Notes under the pieces: generated by a model
Told to the model about the DNA's origin: nothing
Seen by the model: only the letters and a program-made list of their open reading frames with translations
The model's database searches: none
Part shown: one piece after another, positions 18,370-27,163 of the stretch
Layout: each line of letters starts with the position of its first letter
How positions within the stretch are numbered: the first letter of the stretch is position 1
Assembly: GCF_947494555.1 (NCBI RefSeq)
Contig: NZ_CANLVF010000002.1
Location: 558,001 to 622,000 of the forward strand
From: an uncultured Roseibium sp.
GTDB lineage: Bacteria; Pseudomonadota; Alphaproteobacteria; Rhizobiales; Stappiaceae
DNA: 64,000 nucleotides
Reading direction: 5' to 3'
Position numbers and translations under genes: made by a program

Positions 18370-19112
18370 CCGGCTCATTCGAAAGGCAACTGGCGAAGGA
18401 CGAAAAGGCCGGCGACTATCCCTATATCAGGCCAAAAGACGCGGCGACCCTGCTCATTCTGGATCGCGGCAAAGATGGAAACGTGAAGTTGCTGATGGGA
18501 CGCCGCCACATGCGGCACACATTCATGCCGGGAAAGTTCGTCTTTCCGGGCGGCCGGGTCGACCCGGGCGATTCCCGTATTTCAAACGTTCTGCCGTATC
18601 ATCCGGTCGTTGAAACCAAGCTTTCAAAAGGGCTTAAAAACAGCAGGTCCGCCGCACGCGTTCGCGCCTTTGCCCTGGCTGCCATCCGCGAAACCTATGA
18701 AGAAGCCGGATTGTTCGTTGGCCGGAAGTGCTCCGGCGTCGAGCTGCGCCTCGGTGCCGGGTTCGAAGCCTTCAGTGAGCGCGGCATTCAGCCAGATCTG
18801 GGTGGCTTGAGGATGATCGCGCGTGCGATCACACCTCCGCAGCGCCCACGGCGCTTCGACACACGCTTTCTAGCCGTTTGGGCGGACGCGGTTGCCGACG
18901 GTCTTCCCGGTGGTACCGGACCGTCCGGCGAGCTTGAGGACTGCGCCTGGCTGACCCTTGAAGAAGCGCGTGCAAAAGAGCTGCCACTGATCACGACAAA
19001 AATCCTGACTGATCTCGAGGACCGCCTCTCGGAGGACCCCGAGCTGGCACCCGAGACGGATGTTCCCTATTATTTCTTCCGCAATGGCTCGTTCGTGCGA
19101 GAACGGATCTGA
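18366..19112 (+). CDS. NUDIX hydrolase
   Basis: This protein has 248 residues from an ATG overlapping the DUF983 stop. The Nudix helix reads AAIRETYEEAGLFVG. The preceding glycine-rich part (MPGKFVFPGGRVDPGD) is separated from it by an insertion of about 40 residues. This split Nudix box resembles the NUDT7/8/19 group that acts on CoA-type substrates. The substrate here is inferred only. The C-terminus has DVPYYFFRNGSFV. Coupled translation with rnr and DUF983 suggests constitutive expression. Confidence 0.88.
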   Translation: MTGSFERQLAKDEKAGDYPYIRPKDAATLLILDRGKDGNVKLLMGRRHMRHTFMPGKFVFPGGRVDPGDSRISNVLPYHPVVETKLSKGLKNSRSAARVRAFALAAIRETYEEAGLFVGRKCSGVELRLGAGFEAFSERGIQPDLGGLRMIARAITPPQRPRRFDTRFLAVWADAVADGLPGGTGPSGELEDCAWLTLEEARAKELPLITTKILTDLEDRLSEDPELAPETDVPYYFFRNGSFVRERI

Positions 19113-19180
19113 ATTCTTCACTCCCCCTTCATTGCCAATAATGCGGCGGACACACGCTCCGCCCTGCATGGAGCCGACCA

Positions 19181-19573
19181 ATGACCAGACGCGCTATCGT
19201 CCCCGCCGAACTGCAGTCCTATTACGATGGGTGGATGATGTCGCCGGGCTTGTCCAGCGGCGATTTCGTTTTCCTGACCGGATTCACCGGAGTGAGCCCG
19301 GATGGCGACCTGCCCGCGGACGCAGAACAACAGATCAGAAACGCTTTTTACAAGGTCGAACTCGTCCTTCGGGAGGCTGAACTGGATTTCAGTGCAATCG
19401 TGGAAATGACCACCTATCACGTCGGTCTCCGCGATCATTTCGACGTCTTCAAGAACGTTCGTTCCGAGTTCGTTCAGGAGCCCTATCCGGCCTGGACAGC
19501 CATAGAGGTCGCCGGCTTTGTGCATGAAGATGCGATCGTTGAAATCAAAGTCATCGCAAGCCGGGAAAAATAG
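19181..19573 (+). CDS. RidA family protein lacking the catalytic arginine
   Basis: This 130-residue protein has a YjgF/RidA fold (chorismate-mutase-like trimer), with GDFVFLTGFTGVSPDGD, an EQQIRNAFYKVELVLREA helix and FSAIVEMTTYHVGL. In canonical RidA an Arg in PARSCVEVARL binds the substrate carboxylate for 2-aminoacrylate/imine hydrolysis. Here the equivalent reads PAWTAIEVAGF, so the Arg is Trp. It is therefore probably a different Rid subfamily without classic imine deaminase activity. It lies between the NUDIX gene and rpmG. Confidence 0.85.
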   Translation: MTRRAIVPAELQSYYDGWMMSPGLSSGDFVFLTGFTGVSPDGDLPADAEQQIRNAFYKVELVLREAELDFSAIVEMTTYHVGLRDHFDVFKNVRSEFVQEPYPAWTAIEVAGFVHEDAIVEIKVIASREK

Positions 19574-19727
19574 CTACTCAAACTGCTGTTGCAGTGCAGG
19601 CAATGCTTGACTTTCACGCCCTGATGAGTAGGTTGCGCGCTAATTTCAGACATTGGGGCAGATTCACCGCCAGCCAATCTGGCCATGAGAACCCTTTGCC
19701 CGACAACAGAGAACAGGATCCAAGGCC

Positions 19728-19895
19728 ATGGCCAAGGCGACAACAATCAAAATCAAGCTCGTCTCTACGGCGGACACCGGTTTCTTCTACGTCACCAAGA
19801 AGAACTCCCGCACGATGACCGAAAAAATGGTCAAAAAGAAATACGACCCGGTTGCCAAGAAGCATGTCGAGTTCAAGGAAGCCAAGATCAAGTAA
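19728..19895 (+). CDS. rpmG: 50S ribosomal protein L33
   Basis: This short gene encodes 55 residues, starting [18 protein letters not shown] and containing [20 protein letters not shown] and a basic C-terminus. It lacks the zinc-binding CxxC pairs, so it is the Cys-minus (zinc-independent) L33 type usual in alphaproteobacteria. A clear intrinsic terminator follows 28 bp after the stop. Monocistronic rpmG near topA-rnr-DUF983-NUDIX is a common arrangement. Confidence 0.96.
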   Translation: MAKATTIKIKLVSTADTGFFYVTKKNSRTMTEKMVKKKYDPVAKKHVEFKEAKIK

Positions 19896-19923
19896 GATCT
19901 CCCGCTCCTGCCGATGAACAAGA

Positions 19924-19949
19924 CCCGCCGTCACCCGGCGGGTTTTTTG
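19924..19949 (+). terminator. Rho-independent terminator of rpmG
   Basis: CCCGCCG (19924-19930) and CGGCGGG (19936-19942) form a GC-rich stem with a 5-nt loop, immediately followed by TTTTTTGTT. Confidence 0.9.
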
Positions 19950-20424
19950 TTGAAAAAATGAATGTGTTGGAAGCCGAATTTATCAGTCGCTTTATGCTGC
20001 GAACTGATGCTCACTTTGCGGCTGAAAAGTTAGTGGTCGGCGGGAACACGGCATTCGAGGAGGCCACTCTTCGGCCGGTTCCCAGCCGACCTGCCCCACG
20101 GACCCAGGAGATGCGGCGGACCTGAGCACTCCGAGGGGAAACGGTTGCCATGCAATTCGCAAGGCCAAAATACGTATAGCTAAATAAGCGATCAGGAAAT
20201 TTCCTAATCAGCGGCCACACTACCCTATTGTATCCCAAATGCAATAAATTACGCAAAATATGCACAGAAACGATGGAGTTTTAGTAAATTCGTAACCTTA
20301 ATGTGAGGCCGGACAATGGAATCAAATACTGTAAAAGATTGTCCATCTCACGGCCGGCCAACACTGATTGTCCCGGGTTTCAGCTTTATTTTGCCGGGAA
20401 AGTTGTTCGGTATCGCCGCCGCGA
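19950..20424. other. 475-bp intergenic region without a convincing gene
   Basis: The region lies between the rpmG terminator and the divK stop. A 55-codon frame from ATG 19959 has no ribosome-binding site and no recognisable motif. An inverted repeat is present: GTGAG+GGACAAT (20303-20317) pairs with ATTGTCC+CTCAC (20338-20351), with a small internal loop, and is followed by the palindrome GGCCGGCC (20352-20359). It could be a small RNA locus or divK 3' structure, but neither can be shown here. Confidence 0.4.
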
Positions 20425-20796
20425 TCACGCTTCGCCGAGATATGCCCGAACGGTTTCAAGAAACTTTGCGACTGAAATAGGCTTCGAAATATAAGCCTCG
20501 CACCCTCCCTGACGAATGCGCTCTTCGTCACCCTTCATGGCAAACGCGGTTACGGCAATAACCGGTATGGAGGAGATCGTCTCGTCTTCCTTGATCCATT
20601 TGGTGACTTCGAGACCGGACACTTCCGGCAACTGGATGTCCATCAGGATCAGATCCGGGTGGTTCTCACGAGCGAGCTTAAGAGCTTCAATTCCGGTTCG
20701 GGTCTGAAGCGTATTGTAGCCGTGCGCTTCCAGCAGATCATGAAACAGTTTCATGTTCAGCTCGTTGTCTTCCACGATCAATACGGTTTTTGCCAT
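20425..20796 (-). CDS. divK: Single-domain response regulator DivK
   Basis: This protein of 123 residues starts at the ATG at 20796 ([20 protein letters not shown]); the frame stays open upstream but without homology. The receiver domain has the acidic pair ED at 9-10, the phospho-acceptor Asp53 in [16 protein letters not shown], the Thr/Ala of [13 protein letters not shown] and the Lys of AYISKPIS. DivK controls the DivJ/PleC/DivL-CckA pathway that sets CtrA activity. This and the neighbouring DUF3572 gene point to a CtrA-using alphaproteobacterium. There is no output domain. It is divergent from DUF3572 with a 134-bp shared promoter region. Confidence 0.95.
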   Translation of the reverse strand: MAKTVLIVEDNELNMKLFHDLLEAHGYNTLQTRTGIEALKLARENHPDLILMDIQLPEVSGLEVTKWIKEDETISSIPVIAVTAFAMKGDEERIRQGGCEAYISKPISVAKFLETVRAYLGEA

Positions 20797-20930
20797 ATAG
20801 TTCGGCCCTTTGCCCGGCATGTGGCCGGTCCCATTTCTCGACCCAGTCATTGCTCAGCGGTGGCACGCAGCCCGTACCCGCATTAGATTTGTTGTAACCC
20901 GGAATCGTTTCAGAAAGGCAAAAAAACACA

Positions 20931-21230
20931 ATGAAAAATATGCAAGGAAAGTCATTATCCGTTGAAGAAGCTCAGGGAATTGCGACAGAAGCCCTTCTTC
21001 AACTCAGCCGGGATCCAGAACAAATCGGTCGATTTTTGGCTTTTTCCGGAATTGGACCGGAGATGATTCGAACCGCAGCCAGGGAACCGGGTTTCTTAGC
21101 CGGCGTTCTGGAGTTCTATATGATGGACGAACCGCTATTGCTTGCGTTCTGCGAAAATGCCGGTGTCCGGCCAACCATGATGGCTGCCGCCCGGTATGCG
21201 CTTGCCGGAGGCGAAAGGGAGGATGCCTGA
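20931..21230 (+). CDS. DUF3572 family protein
   Basis: This 99-residue helical protein contains EEAQGIATEALLQLSRDPEQ and GIGPEMIRTAAREPGFLAGV, typical of DUF3572, an alphaproteobacterial family of unknown function. It is regularly found between divK and dinB. Two starts are possible (20931 or the in-frame ATG 20940). Its end overlaps the following HAD-like gene. Confidence 0.88.
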   Translation: MKNMQGKSLSVEEAQGIATEALLQLSRDPEQIGRFLAFSGIGPEMIRTAAREPGFLAGVLEFYMMDEPLLLAFCENAGVRPTMMAAARYALAGGEREDA

Positions 21231-21885
21231 ACCGACACCGGTATTGCCTGAAGCCCTTGAACAGATCATGTCGTTGCCGAAATCCGGCAATCGGCTGATC
21301 ATCTGCGATGTCGATGAGGTCATCCTTCATCTTATCAGGCACCTCGAAACCTATCTCCACGAGAGAGACCTGGTGTTCCTCAACCACGAATACCGCCTGA
21401 CCGGCAATATCGGACGCCGGCATGATCATTCCGTCTTGTCGGCCGATCTCGTTCGAAAGCATCTGCTCAGCTTCTTTGACGCAATTAGCCATGCACAGGA
21501 CATGGTTCATGGTGCCGATGTTGCCCTTAGCCGTCTTTCCGAAAGCTGGGATATCGTCTTGCTGACCAATCTGCCTGGAGGCCATAACAAGCCTGCCCGC
21601 GAAAAGCTCCTGGGCGGCTTCGGAATTCCCTATCCGGTCGTTACAAATTCGGGTCCGAAGGGCGGTGCCGTGGCAGCGCTTGCTGCCAATAGAGCGGGCC
21701 CGGTCGTGTTCATCGACGACAGTCCCACGAACCACACCTCGGTACAGGCCTCCCTGCCCTCTTCGGTTCAGATACAGTTCATCGCAGACCAGAGATTTCG
21801 GCAAGCCACCGCACCCGACAGCCATATCGACCTTCTGACCGGGGATTGGCAGGAGACGGCGGACTTCATCAGCGCTATTGTCTGA
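21223..21885 (+). CDS. HAD-superfamily hydrolase-like protein
   Basis: This protein of about 220 residues starts at ATG 21223, inside the end of DUF3572. HAD motif I is represented by [14 protein letters not shown] (DxD). Motif II is [10 protein letters not shown], with Thr after hydrophobics. A lysine occurs in [12 protein letters not shown] (motif III), and [11 protein letters not shown] is motif IV. The set is complete, so a phosphatase-type HAD is plausible. The substrate is unknown. It is co-oriented with DUF3572 and dinB. Confidence 0.75.
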   Translation: MPEPTPVLPEALEQIMSLPKSGNRLIICDVDEVILHLIRHLETYLHERDLVFLNHEYRLTGNIGRRHDHSVLSADLVRKHLLSFFDAISHAQDMVHGADVALSRLSESWDIVLLTNLPGGHNKPAREKLLGGFGIPYPVVTNSGPKGGAVAALAANRAGPVVFIDDSPTNHTSVQASLPSSVQIQFIADQRFRQATAPDSHIDLLTGDWQETADFISAIV

Positions 21886-21932
21886 TCAGCATCCGTAACC
21901 GGCGGGTATCTCCGCAACAGCGACGCGTTAAC

Positions 21933-23237
21933 GTGACCGGACATCCGAAAGACCAAAAAGCGCTCTGCCGCGATTGCGGCGACAGACCGCCTGCATCTGC
22001 ATCACGATGCCCGTCCTGCGGCAGTCCGCGACTTGTCGCGCATCCTGAACTTGACGTGCTTGCAATCGCGCATATCGACTGCGACGCCTTTTATGCAGCG
22101 ATCGAAAAGCGGGACAATCCGGAGCTCCAGGATGTGCCGGTCATTGTCGGTGGCGGCCAGCGCGGTGTCGTGTCCACCTGCTGCTACATTGCCAGGATCT
22201 ACGGCGTCCGTTCCGCGATGCCCATGTTCAAGGCCCTGGAAGCATGTCCCGACGCCGTGGTCATCAGGCCCAACATGGAAAAATACTCCGAGGTGGGCAA
22301 AGAAATCCGGGAGCGCATGCGCGCTTTGACACCGCTGGTCGAGCCGATATCAATCGACGAGGCGTTTCTCGACCTCACGGGAACCGAGCGTCTTCATCAG
22401 GCCCCACCGGCAGAAACGCTCGCAAAGTTCGTCGGAGGACTTGAAACCGACATAGGCATATCGGCTTCCGTTGGTCTCGCCCCGAACAAATTCCTAGCGA
22501 AACTCGCGTCCGACCTGGAAAAGCCAAGAGGATTTTCCGTTATCGGCGCGGAAGAGGCAGAAAGGGTGCTGGCGCCGATGCCTGTCGGCCGTATCTGGGG
22601 CGTTGGAAAGGTGTTCCAGAAGACGTTGGAAAAGGACGGGATCAAGACGATTGGCCAGTTGCAAACGATGGACGCAGCAGACCTTGCACGTCGATACGGA
22701 TCCATCGGGCTGAGACTCGCGACCCTGTCGCACGGAGACGACAGCCGCATTGTGAAACCGCAACGTGGCGCGAAAAGCGTGTCCTCCGAGACAACGTTCC
22801 GCACCGACATTTCCAGCCTCGACACGCTCCGCCCGATCCTCAGAAATCTCTCGGAGAAAGTCTCCAGAAGGCTCAAGAAATCCGATCTCGCCGGGCGCGG
22901 AATAACGCTGAAGCTCAAGACGGCGGACTTCAAGACCATCACGCGTGCGCGCCATCTCGGGGATCCGACGCAACTGGCCGACAAAATCTATGCTGCAGGT
23001 GAAGCGCTTCTGGAAAACGAAACGGATGGAAGGCGGTTTCGACTGATCGGAATTGGCGTTGGTGACCTTGAGGCAGCCGACCGCGCGGACCCTCAAGACC
23101 TTCTCGACCAGTCAGCGGAACGGCGCAAGAATGCCGAATTGGCGATCGACAAGTTACGCGACAAATTCGGAAATTCTGCTGTGGAACTGGGCCTGACCCA
23201 CGCCGCGAAGTCGGGCGCCAAACCGCGTGGTTCCTAG
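21933..23237 (+). CDS. dinB: DNA polymerase IV with N-terminal zinc-ribbon
   Basis: This Y-family translesion polymerase has 434 residues from GTG 21933. The palm motifs are [18 protein letters not shown] and [17 protein letters not shown] (catalytic Asp/Glu), and the fingers/thumb and little-finger domains are intact. In front of the polymerase is a short four-cysteine module ([20 protein letters not shown]) typical of an alphaproteobacterial DinB subtype and absent from E. coli DinB. The usual beta-clamp motif is not obvious at the C-terminus ([17 protein letters not shown]). No LexA box was recognised upstream. Confidence 0.95.
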   Translation: MTGHPKDQKALCRDCGDRPPASASRCPSCGSPRLVAHPELDVLAIAHIDCDAFYAAIEKRDNPELQDVPVIVGGGQRGVVSTCCYIARIYGVRSAMPMFKALEACPDAVVIRPNMEKYSEVGKEIRERMRALTPLVEPISIDEAFLDLTGTERLHQAPPAETLAKFVGGLETDIGISASVGLAPNKFLAKLASDLEKPRGFSVIGAEEAERVLAPMPVGRIWGVGKVFQKTLEKDGIKTIGQLQTMDAADLARRYGSIGLRLATLSHGDDSRIVKPQRGAKSVSSETTFRTDISSLDTLRPILRNLSEKVSRRLKKSDLAGRGITLKLKTADFKTITRARHLGDPTQLADKIYAAGEALLENETDGRRFRLIGIGVGDLEAADRADPQDLLDQSAERRKNAELAIDKLRDKFGNSAVELGLTHAAKSGAKPRGS

Positions 23238-23239
23238 AA

Positions 23240-24115
23240 TTACTCCTGTGGACAGTCGGTCTCGTCGAAGATCTCGAGCGACGCCATTTTTCCTTTGATG
23301 GTGAAATCCCCGTAGTCGAGCGTCAAACGCCCGCTGACGCCATTTTGAAACAGCCAGAACGACAACTGGTAGACCGGCATCACTTCACCTGCAGTGTCTT
23401 CTTCCTCGGGGTCGAAATAGGCAACGGTGACAGGCCAATAATTGAGACCCGCGAGCGGCGCATCAGGACCCTTTGCATCTGCCTTGATCTTGCTGGTCTT
23501 TTTCGCGCCGATGACCGACGTGGTGGAATAGACTTTCTCTCCCGTTTCAGCGCCGTCATAAATATCGGCAGCGATGAAAGGGACCCCGTCCTCACCAGCT
23601 TTCAGGATGCTCAAAAGATGTTCCGTCGGAAAAAGGACCTCCTTGCCGATCTCAAGCGACTTTTCGGACGGCTCCTTGAGCTTGATTGTCTTCTTGTCAG
23701 CGCCGGACTTGGCAGTCCCGCGCGATTCTTCGACAAGCTCCTGATCCACAAAGGTTTTTGTCAGGAACTGATAACTGTCCGTTTCAGGTTCCTCAAACGA
23801 TGTCGTCTGAAGATCGGTGACCTGCGACCCGCCGTCATTATTCTGGAACCTGGTCACGAACCGGAAATTGACGCTGTAACCGTCACAGGCGTTGCCTGAA
23901 AACTCGTAGACCATGCGGCCTGTCAGCGACGCTATCCCGGAACTGTCGTCCTTATCGCCCAGTTTCATGTCATAGACGGCCCTGTGCGGAATGAGTTTCG
24001 CGCCGCTGGAGCCTGCCAGCGATGCGCCTTCAACCGTCACGGGAGCAAGAACACCACTTGCAAAAACCGCAACAAACGCACCCGCCAGAGATCCGGACAT
24101 GAAAAGGCGTTGCAT
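23240..24115 (-). CDS. eipB: EipB/DUF1849 periplasmic envelope-integrity protein
   Basis: This protein of 291 residues has a signal peptide. The mature part contains IPHRAVYDMKLGDKDDSSGI and LTGRMVYEFSGNACDGYSVN, hallmarks of DUF1849. Two conserved cysteines, about C77 (NACDGY) and C288 (ETDCPQE), correspond to the internal disulphide described for Brucella EipB, a beta-spiral protein that maintains envelope integrity. Function is transferred from that homologue. It is convergent with dinB, with 2 bp between stops. Confidence 0.9.
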   Translation of the reverse strand: MQRLFMSGSLAGAFVAVFASGVLAPVTVEGASLAGSSGAKLIPHRAVYDMKLGDKDDSSGIASLTGRMVYEFSGNACDGYSVNFRFVTRFQNNDGGSQVTDLQTTSFEEPETDSYQFLTKTFVDQELVEESRGTAKSGADKKTIKLKEPSEKSLEIGKEVLFPTEHLLSILKAGEDGVPFIAADIYDGAETGEKVYSTTSVIGAKKTSKIKADAKGPDAPLAGLNYWPVTVAYFDPEEEDTAGEVMPVYQLSFWLFQNGVSGRLTLDYGDFTIKGKMASLEIFDETDCPQE

Positions 24116-24391
24116 GTGTTTTTCCTCAATTTTCCAACGAAGTGACCGTCGGATCCGTCAGCGCTCATTATGCGGTTATACGCACGGTTCGCCACTGCGA
24201 AATCTCAACGCACGAACGAAATCGTGCACATAGTGACTTATTTCATAAATTCGGCCATTGAGAGACTTTTCCACCAGAGACAAATCGACTCCTCCACAGT
24301 TTCATATGTGCGCCAATGGCCGATTTGGCCTTGTCTCGATTTGCAATTTGGGCCATGACACCGGAAATTTTATACGAGGCGGAGACACCCC

Positions 24392-24856
24392 ATGAGCACC
24401 ATCGAAACCCGTTTGACCGAACTCGGAGTGTCGCTGCCGGAAGCAGCTGCCCCGGCAGCCAACTACGTGCCCTTTGTCAAAACGGGAAACCAGCTTTTTA
24501 TCTCCGGTCAGCTGCCCATGGAAGGCGGCAAGATCCAGGTCACTGGCAAGCTTGGCGATGGCCTGGATGTCGAGCAGGGCAAGACTGCCGCCAGGATTTG
24601 TGCAATCAATCTGCTGGCACAAGCAAAGGCGGCTACCGGTGACCTCGACAAAGTCGTTCGCCTCGTCAAGATCGTCGGCTTCGTGAACTCGACCGCGGAC
24701 TTCGTCGACCAGCCTCAGGTCATCAACGGCGCGTCTGATTTCCTCGTCGAGGCAATGGGTGACGCCGGACGGCATTCCCGTTCAGCAGTCAGCGCCGCCT
24801 CCCTTCCCTTCGGTGCGGGTGTTGAAATCGAGGCCATCTTCGAAGTCACAGACTAA
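24392..24856 (+). CDS. RidA family protein (YjgF-like, second copy)
   Basis: This protein has 154 residues: TRLTELGVSLPEAAAPAANY, VKTGNQLFISGQLPMEGGKI and RICAINLLAQAKAATGDLDK. The C-terminal GRHSRSAVSAASLPFGAGVE keeps the substrate-binding Arg missing from the copy at 19181. This is the longer subtype common in proteobacteria, related to TdcF/YoaB-like Rid proteins. It probably hydrolyses reactive enamines/imines, though substrate specificity is not shown. It precedes a glycerophosphodiesterase gene by 56 bp. Confidence 0.9.
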   Translation: MSTIETRLTELGVSLPEAAAPAANYVPFVKTGNQLFISGQLPMEGGKIQVTGKLGDGLDVEQGKTAARICAINLLAQAKAATGDLDKVVRLVKIVGFVNSTADFVDQPQVINGASDFLVEAMGDAGRHSRSAVSAASLPFGAGVEIEAIFEVTD

Positions 24857-24912
24857 CTGTTTCGCCGTTTCACGCGCTGTCTCGAATAGGATCTCAGGAA
24901 CGATTGCAGTCG

Positions 24913-25689
24913 ATGACCACCGACCTTGAAGCCATATTCGCGCGCCCGGTTGCGCATCGCGGCTATCACGACGCAGACAATGGTGTCATCGAGAACAGCC
25001 CGACAGCTGTTGCCCAGGCGGTGGAAAAAGGCTTTGCGATTGAGGTTGACGTTCAGGAGACCGCCGATGGTGAAGCGCTGGTCTTCCATGATTATACGCT
25101 TGACCGCCTGGCAGAGGGAAACGGCAAGGTCATAGACGTTCCCTCTCATGAACTCGTTCAGATCCACATGAAAACGGGTACCGACAAGCTCTGGCTGCTC
25201 CAGGAGTTGTTTGAGCTTGTGGAAGGCAAAGTGCCGCTGGTGGTTGAAATCAAATCTCTGATGCGCCGCGATGCACAAGGCGACTTCGTTCGCCGTGTCA
25301 CCGATCAGATTTCGGCTTATCAGGGCCCCGCCTGCCTCAAAACGTTCGATCCCGACATGCTGTCCCACGCCAAAAATCACAATTCCGACGTCCTGCGCGG
25401 GATCGTGGCCGACGGCGCGGAACCAGGACCCCAATATACGCGCTTCAGCCGAACGGACCGTTTCATCCTCCGTCATCTGCTTCATGCGCCCCGCACCCGT
25501 CCACATTTCATTTCCTATGGAATAAAGGATCTTCCCAGAGTTGGCCCGAGCCTGTTGCGCTCCGTGTTCAAACTGCCGCTCATGGCCTGGACCGTCAAAA
25601 CGCGAGACCAGCGGGATACAGCTGCGCGATATGCGGACCAGATCGTTTTTGAGGGGTTTGACCCGGACAAAAGCGGTGGGAACTTGTGA
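24913..25689 (+). CDS. Glycerophosphodiester phosphodiesterase
   Basis: This protein of 258 residues starts at ATG 24913 (a TTG at 24904 is also in frame). GDPD motifs are PVAHRGYHDADNGVIENSPT (HR and EN), GFAIEVDVQETADGEALVFH (ExD) and HDYTLDRL. It hydrolyses glycerophosphodiesters to glycerol-3-phosphate and an alcohol. No signal peptide is visible, so it is cytosolic. It likely forms a unit with the RidA gene upstream. Confidence 0.92.
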   Translation: MTTDLEAIFARPVAHRGYHDADNGVIENSPTAVAQAVEKGFAIEVDVQETADGEALVFHDYTLDRLAEGNGKVIDVPSHELVQIHMKTGTDKLWLLQELFELVEGKVPLVVEIKSLMRRDAQGDFVRRVTDQISAYQGPACLKTFDPDMLSHAKNHNSDVLRGIVADGAEPGPQYTRFSRTDRFILRHLLHAPRTRPHFISYGIKDLPRVGPSLLRSVFKLPLMAWTVKTRDQRDTAARYADQIVFEGFDPDKSGGNL

Positions 25690-25816
25690 ACGAACTTCGG
25701 CCAGCGCTCCTCATTTCATGACACCGTTCGGCCAAAGAACTGTCTTTTCCTCTTGCGATGCAAAATGACAGCGCTACATTTTGAGTGTTGTCCCCAATTC
25801 TGGTTGCTGTTGACGC

Positions 25817-27148
25817 ATGAGTTCTTCCCTGTCTGAGGAAAACCAAGATCCGAACGCCGCCGGCGACGGAGATCACCTTTCGCTGCGCATCCTGTCCTCG
25901 CTCAAGGATGTGCCCTGTGAAAAATGGGACGCAGTCGCAAATCCAGGCTGGTCGCTGAACGGCAATGGCAAGCTAACCAAAACCGAGGCGTGCTTGAGCC
26001 CGCAACAATCCGCCGAAGAAGAGATTGTTAGAGCGCTCGAACTCAGCTCTGAAGCACTTTCTGAAGAAATATCTTTTAACCCATTCTTGTCACATGCTTT
26101 TCTCGAGGCACTCGAAGCCTCTGATTGTGCAACAGATGCGACGGGCTGGCTGCCAAGACATATGCTTCTGGAGGATGGCGCCGGTACGGTCCTGGGCGCT
26201 GTTCCGGCTTATTTGAAGAGCCATTCGCAGGGAGAGTATGTCTTCGATCACAGCTGGGCGGATGCATTTTACAGAGCCGGTGGCGACTACTACCCCAAGC
26301 TACAGATATCAGTTCCCTTCACGCCGGCGACAGGCCGCCGGTTTCTGGTCGGTGCCGGCCTCAACAGGGAGGCCGGGCTGCAGGCGCTTGCAGCAGGTCT
26401 TGTTCAGGTGTGCCAGCGCAGTGGCGCGTCTTCCGTGCACGCCACTTTTCTGACCAAACCTGAATGGGACTGTCTCGGTGACCTCGGTTATCTCCGGCGG
26501 ACGGACCAGCAGTTCCATTGGGAGAACAAAGGCTATGAGAGCTTCGACGGTTTCCTGGCCGATCTCGCGTCCAGAAAGCGAAAAGCGATCAAAAAAGAGC
26601 GGCGCGAGGCACTTTCAGCCGACGGGATCGAGGTTGAGTGGGTCACGGGATCTGATCTGACCGAAGCGCACTGGGATGCGTTTTACGGGTTCTATATGGA
26701 TACCGGCTCGCGGAAATGGGGCCGGCCTTATCTCAATCGGAAGTTTTTCTCGCTGATCAACGAACGGCTCGCGGAGCGGACGCTTCTGGTACTTGCCAAG
26801 CGCAACGGGCGATATGTTGCCGGTGCACTGAATTTCATCGGTTCCGAAACACTCTTCGGTCGCCATTGGGGGTGCAACGAACACCACCCCTTCCTGCATT
26901 TCGAACTGTGCTACTATCAGGCCATCGACTTTGCCATTGCAAACGGTTTGAAAAGGGTCGAGGCAGGCGCTCAGGGTTCCCACAAACTGGCGCGCGGATA
27001 TTTGCCCGCAACCACCTACTCCGCGCACTGGATCGCTCACGAGGGCCTGCATCAGGCTGTTTCGGACTACCTGGAAAGGGAACGGTTCGCAGTGGAGCGG
27101 GAAAACGAGGCCCTTGCCGAGCACGCTCCGTTCCGGAAAGACGACTAA
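25817..27148 (+). CDS. GNAT-type acyltransferase of the DUF482/COG3146 family
   Basis: This 443-residue protein contains NPFLSHAFLEALEAS, GAVPAYLKSHSQGEYVFDHS, KLQISVPFTPATGRRFLVGA and KRVEAGAQGSHKLARGYLP, characteristic of the FemAB/GNAT-like DUF482 family. The exact reaction is unknown. Between the usual N-terminal start (LRILSSLKDVPCEKWDAVAN) and NPFLSHAF there appears to be an acidic insertion of about 50 residues compared with what I remember of the family. Convergent with the double-GNAT gene (15-bp gap). Confidence 0.88.
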   Translation: MSSSLSEENQDPNAAGDGDHLSLRILSSLKDVPCEKWDAVANPGWSLNGNGKLTKTEACLSPQQSAEEEIVRALELSSEALSEEISFNPFLSHAFLEALEASDCATDATGWLPRHMLLEDGAGTVLGAVPAYLKSHSQGEYVFDHSWADAFYRAGGDYYPKLQISVPFTPATGRRFLVGAGLNREAGLQALAAGLVQVCQRSGASSVHATFLTKPEWDCLGDLGYLRRTDQQFHWENKGYESFDGFLADLASRKRKAIKKERREALSADGIEVEWVTGSDLTEAHWDAFYGFYMDTGSRKWGRPYLNRKFFSLINERLAERTLLVLAKRNGRYVAGALNFIGSETLFGRHWGCNEHHPFLHFELCYYQAIDFAIANGLKRVEAGAQGSHKLARGYLPATTYSAHWIAHEGLHQAVSDYLERERFAVERENEALAEHAPFRKDD

Positions 27149-27163
27149 GATCAAACGTCTTTT

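Noticed and set aside
19959-20126. 55-codon frame after the rpmG terminator
   Set aside because: There is no ribosome-binding site, no homology recognised, and it begins within the terminator tail.
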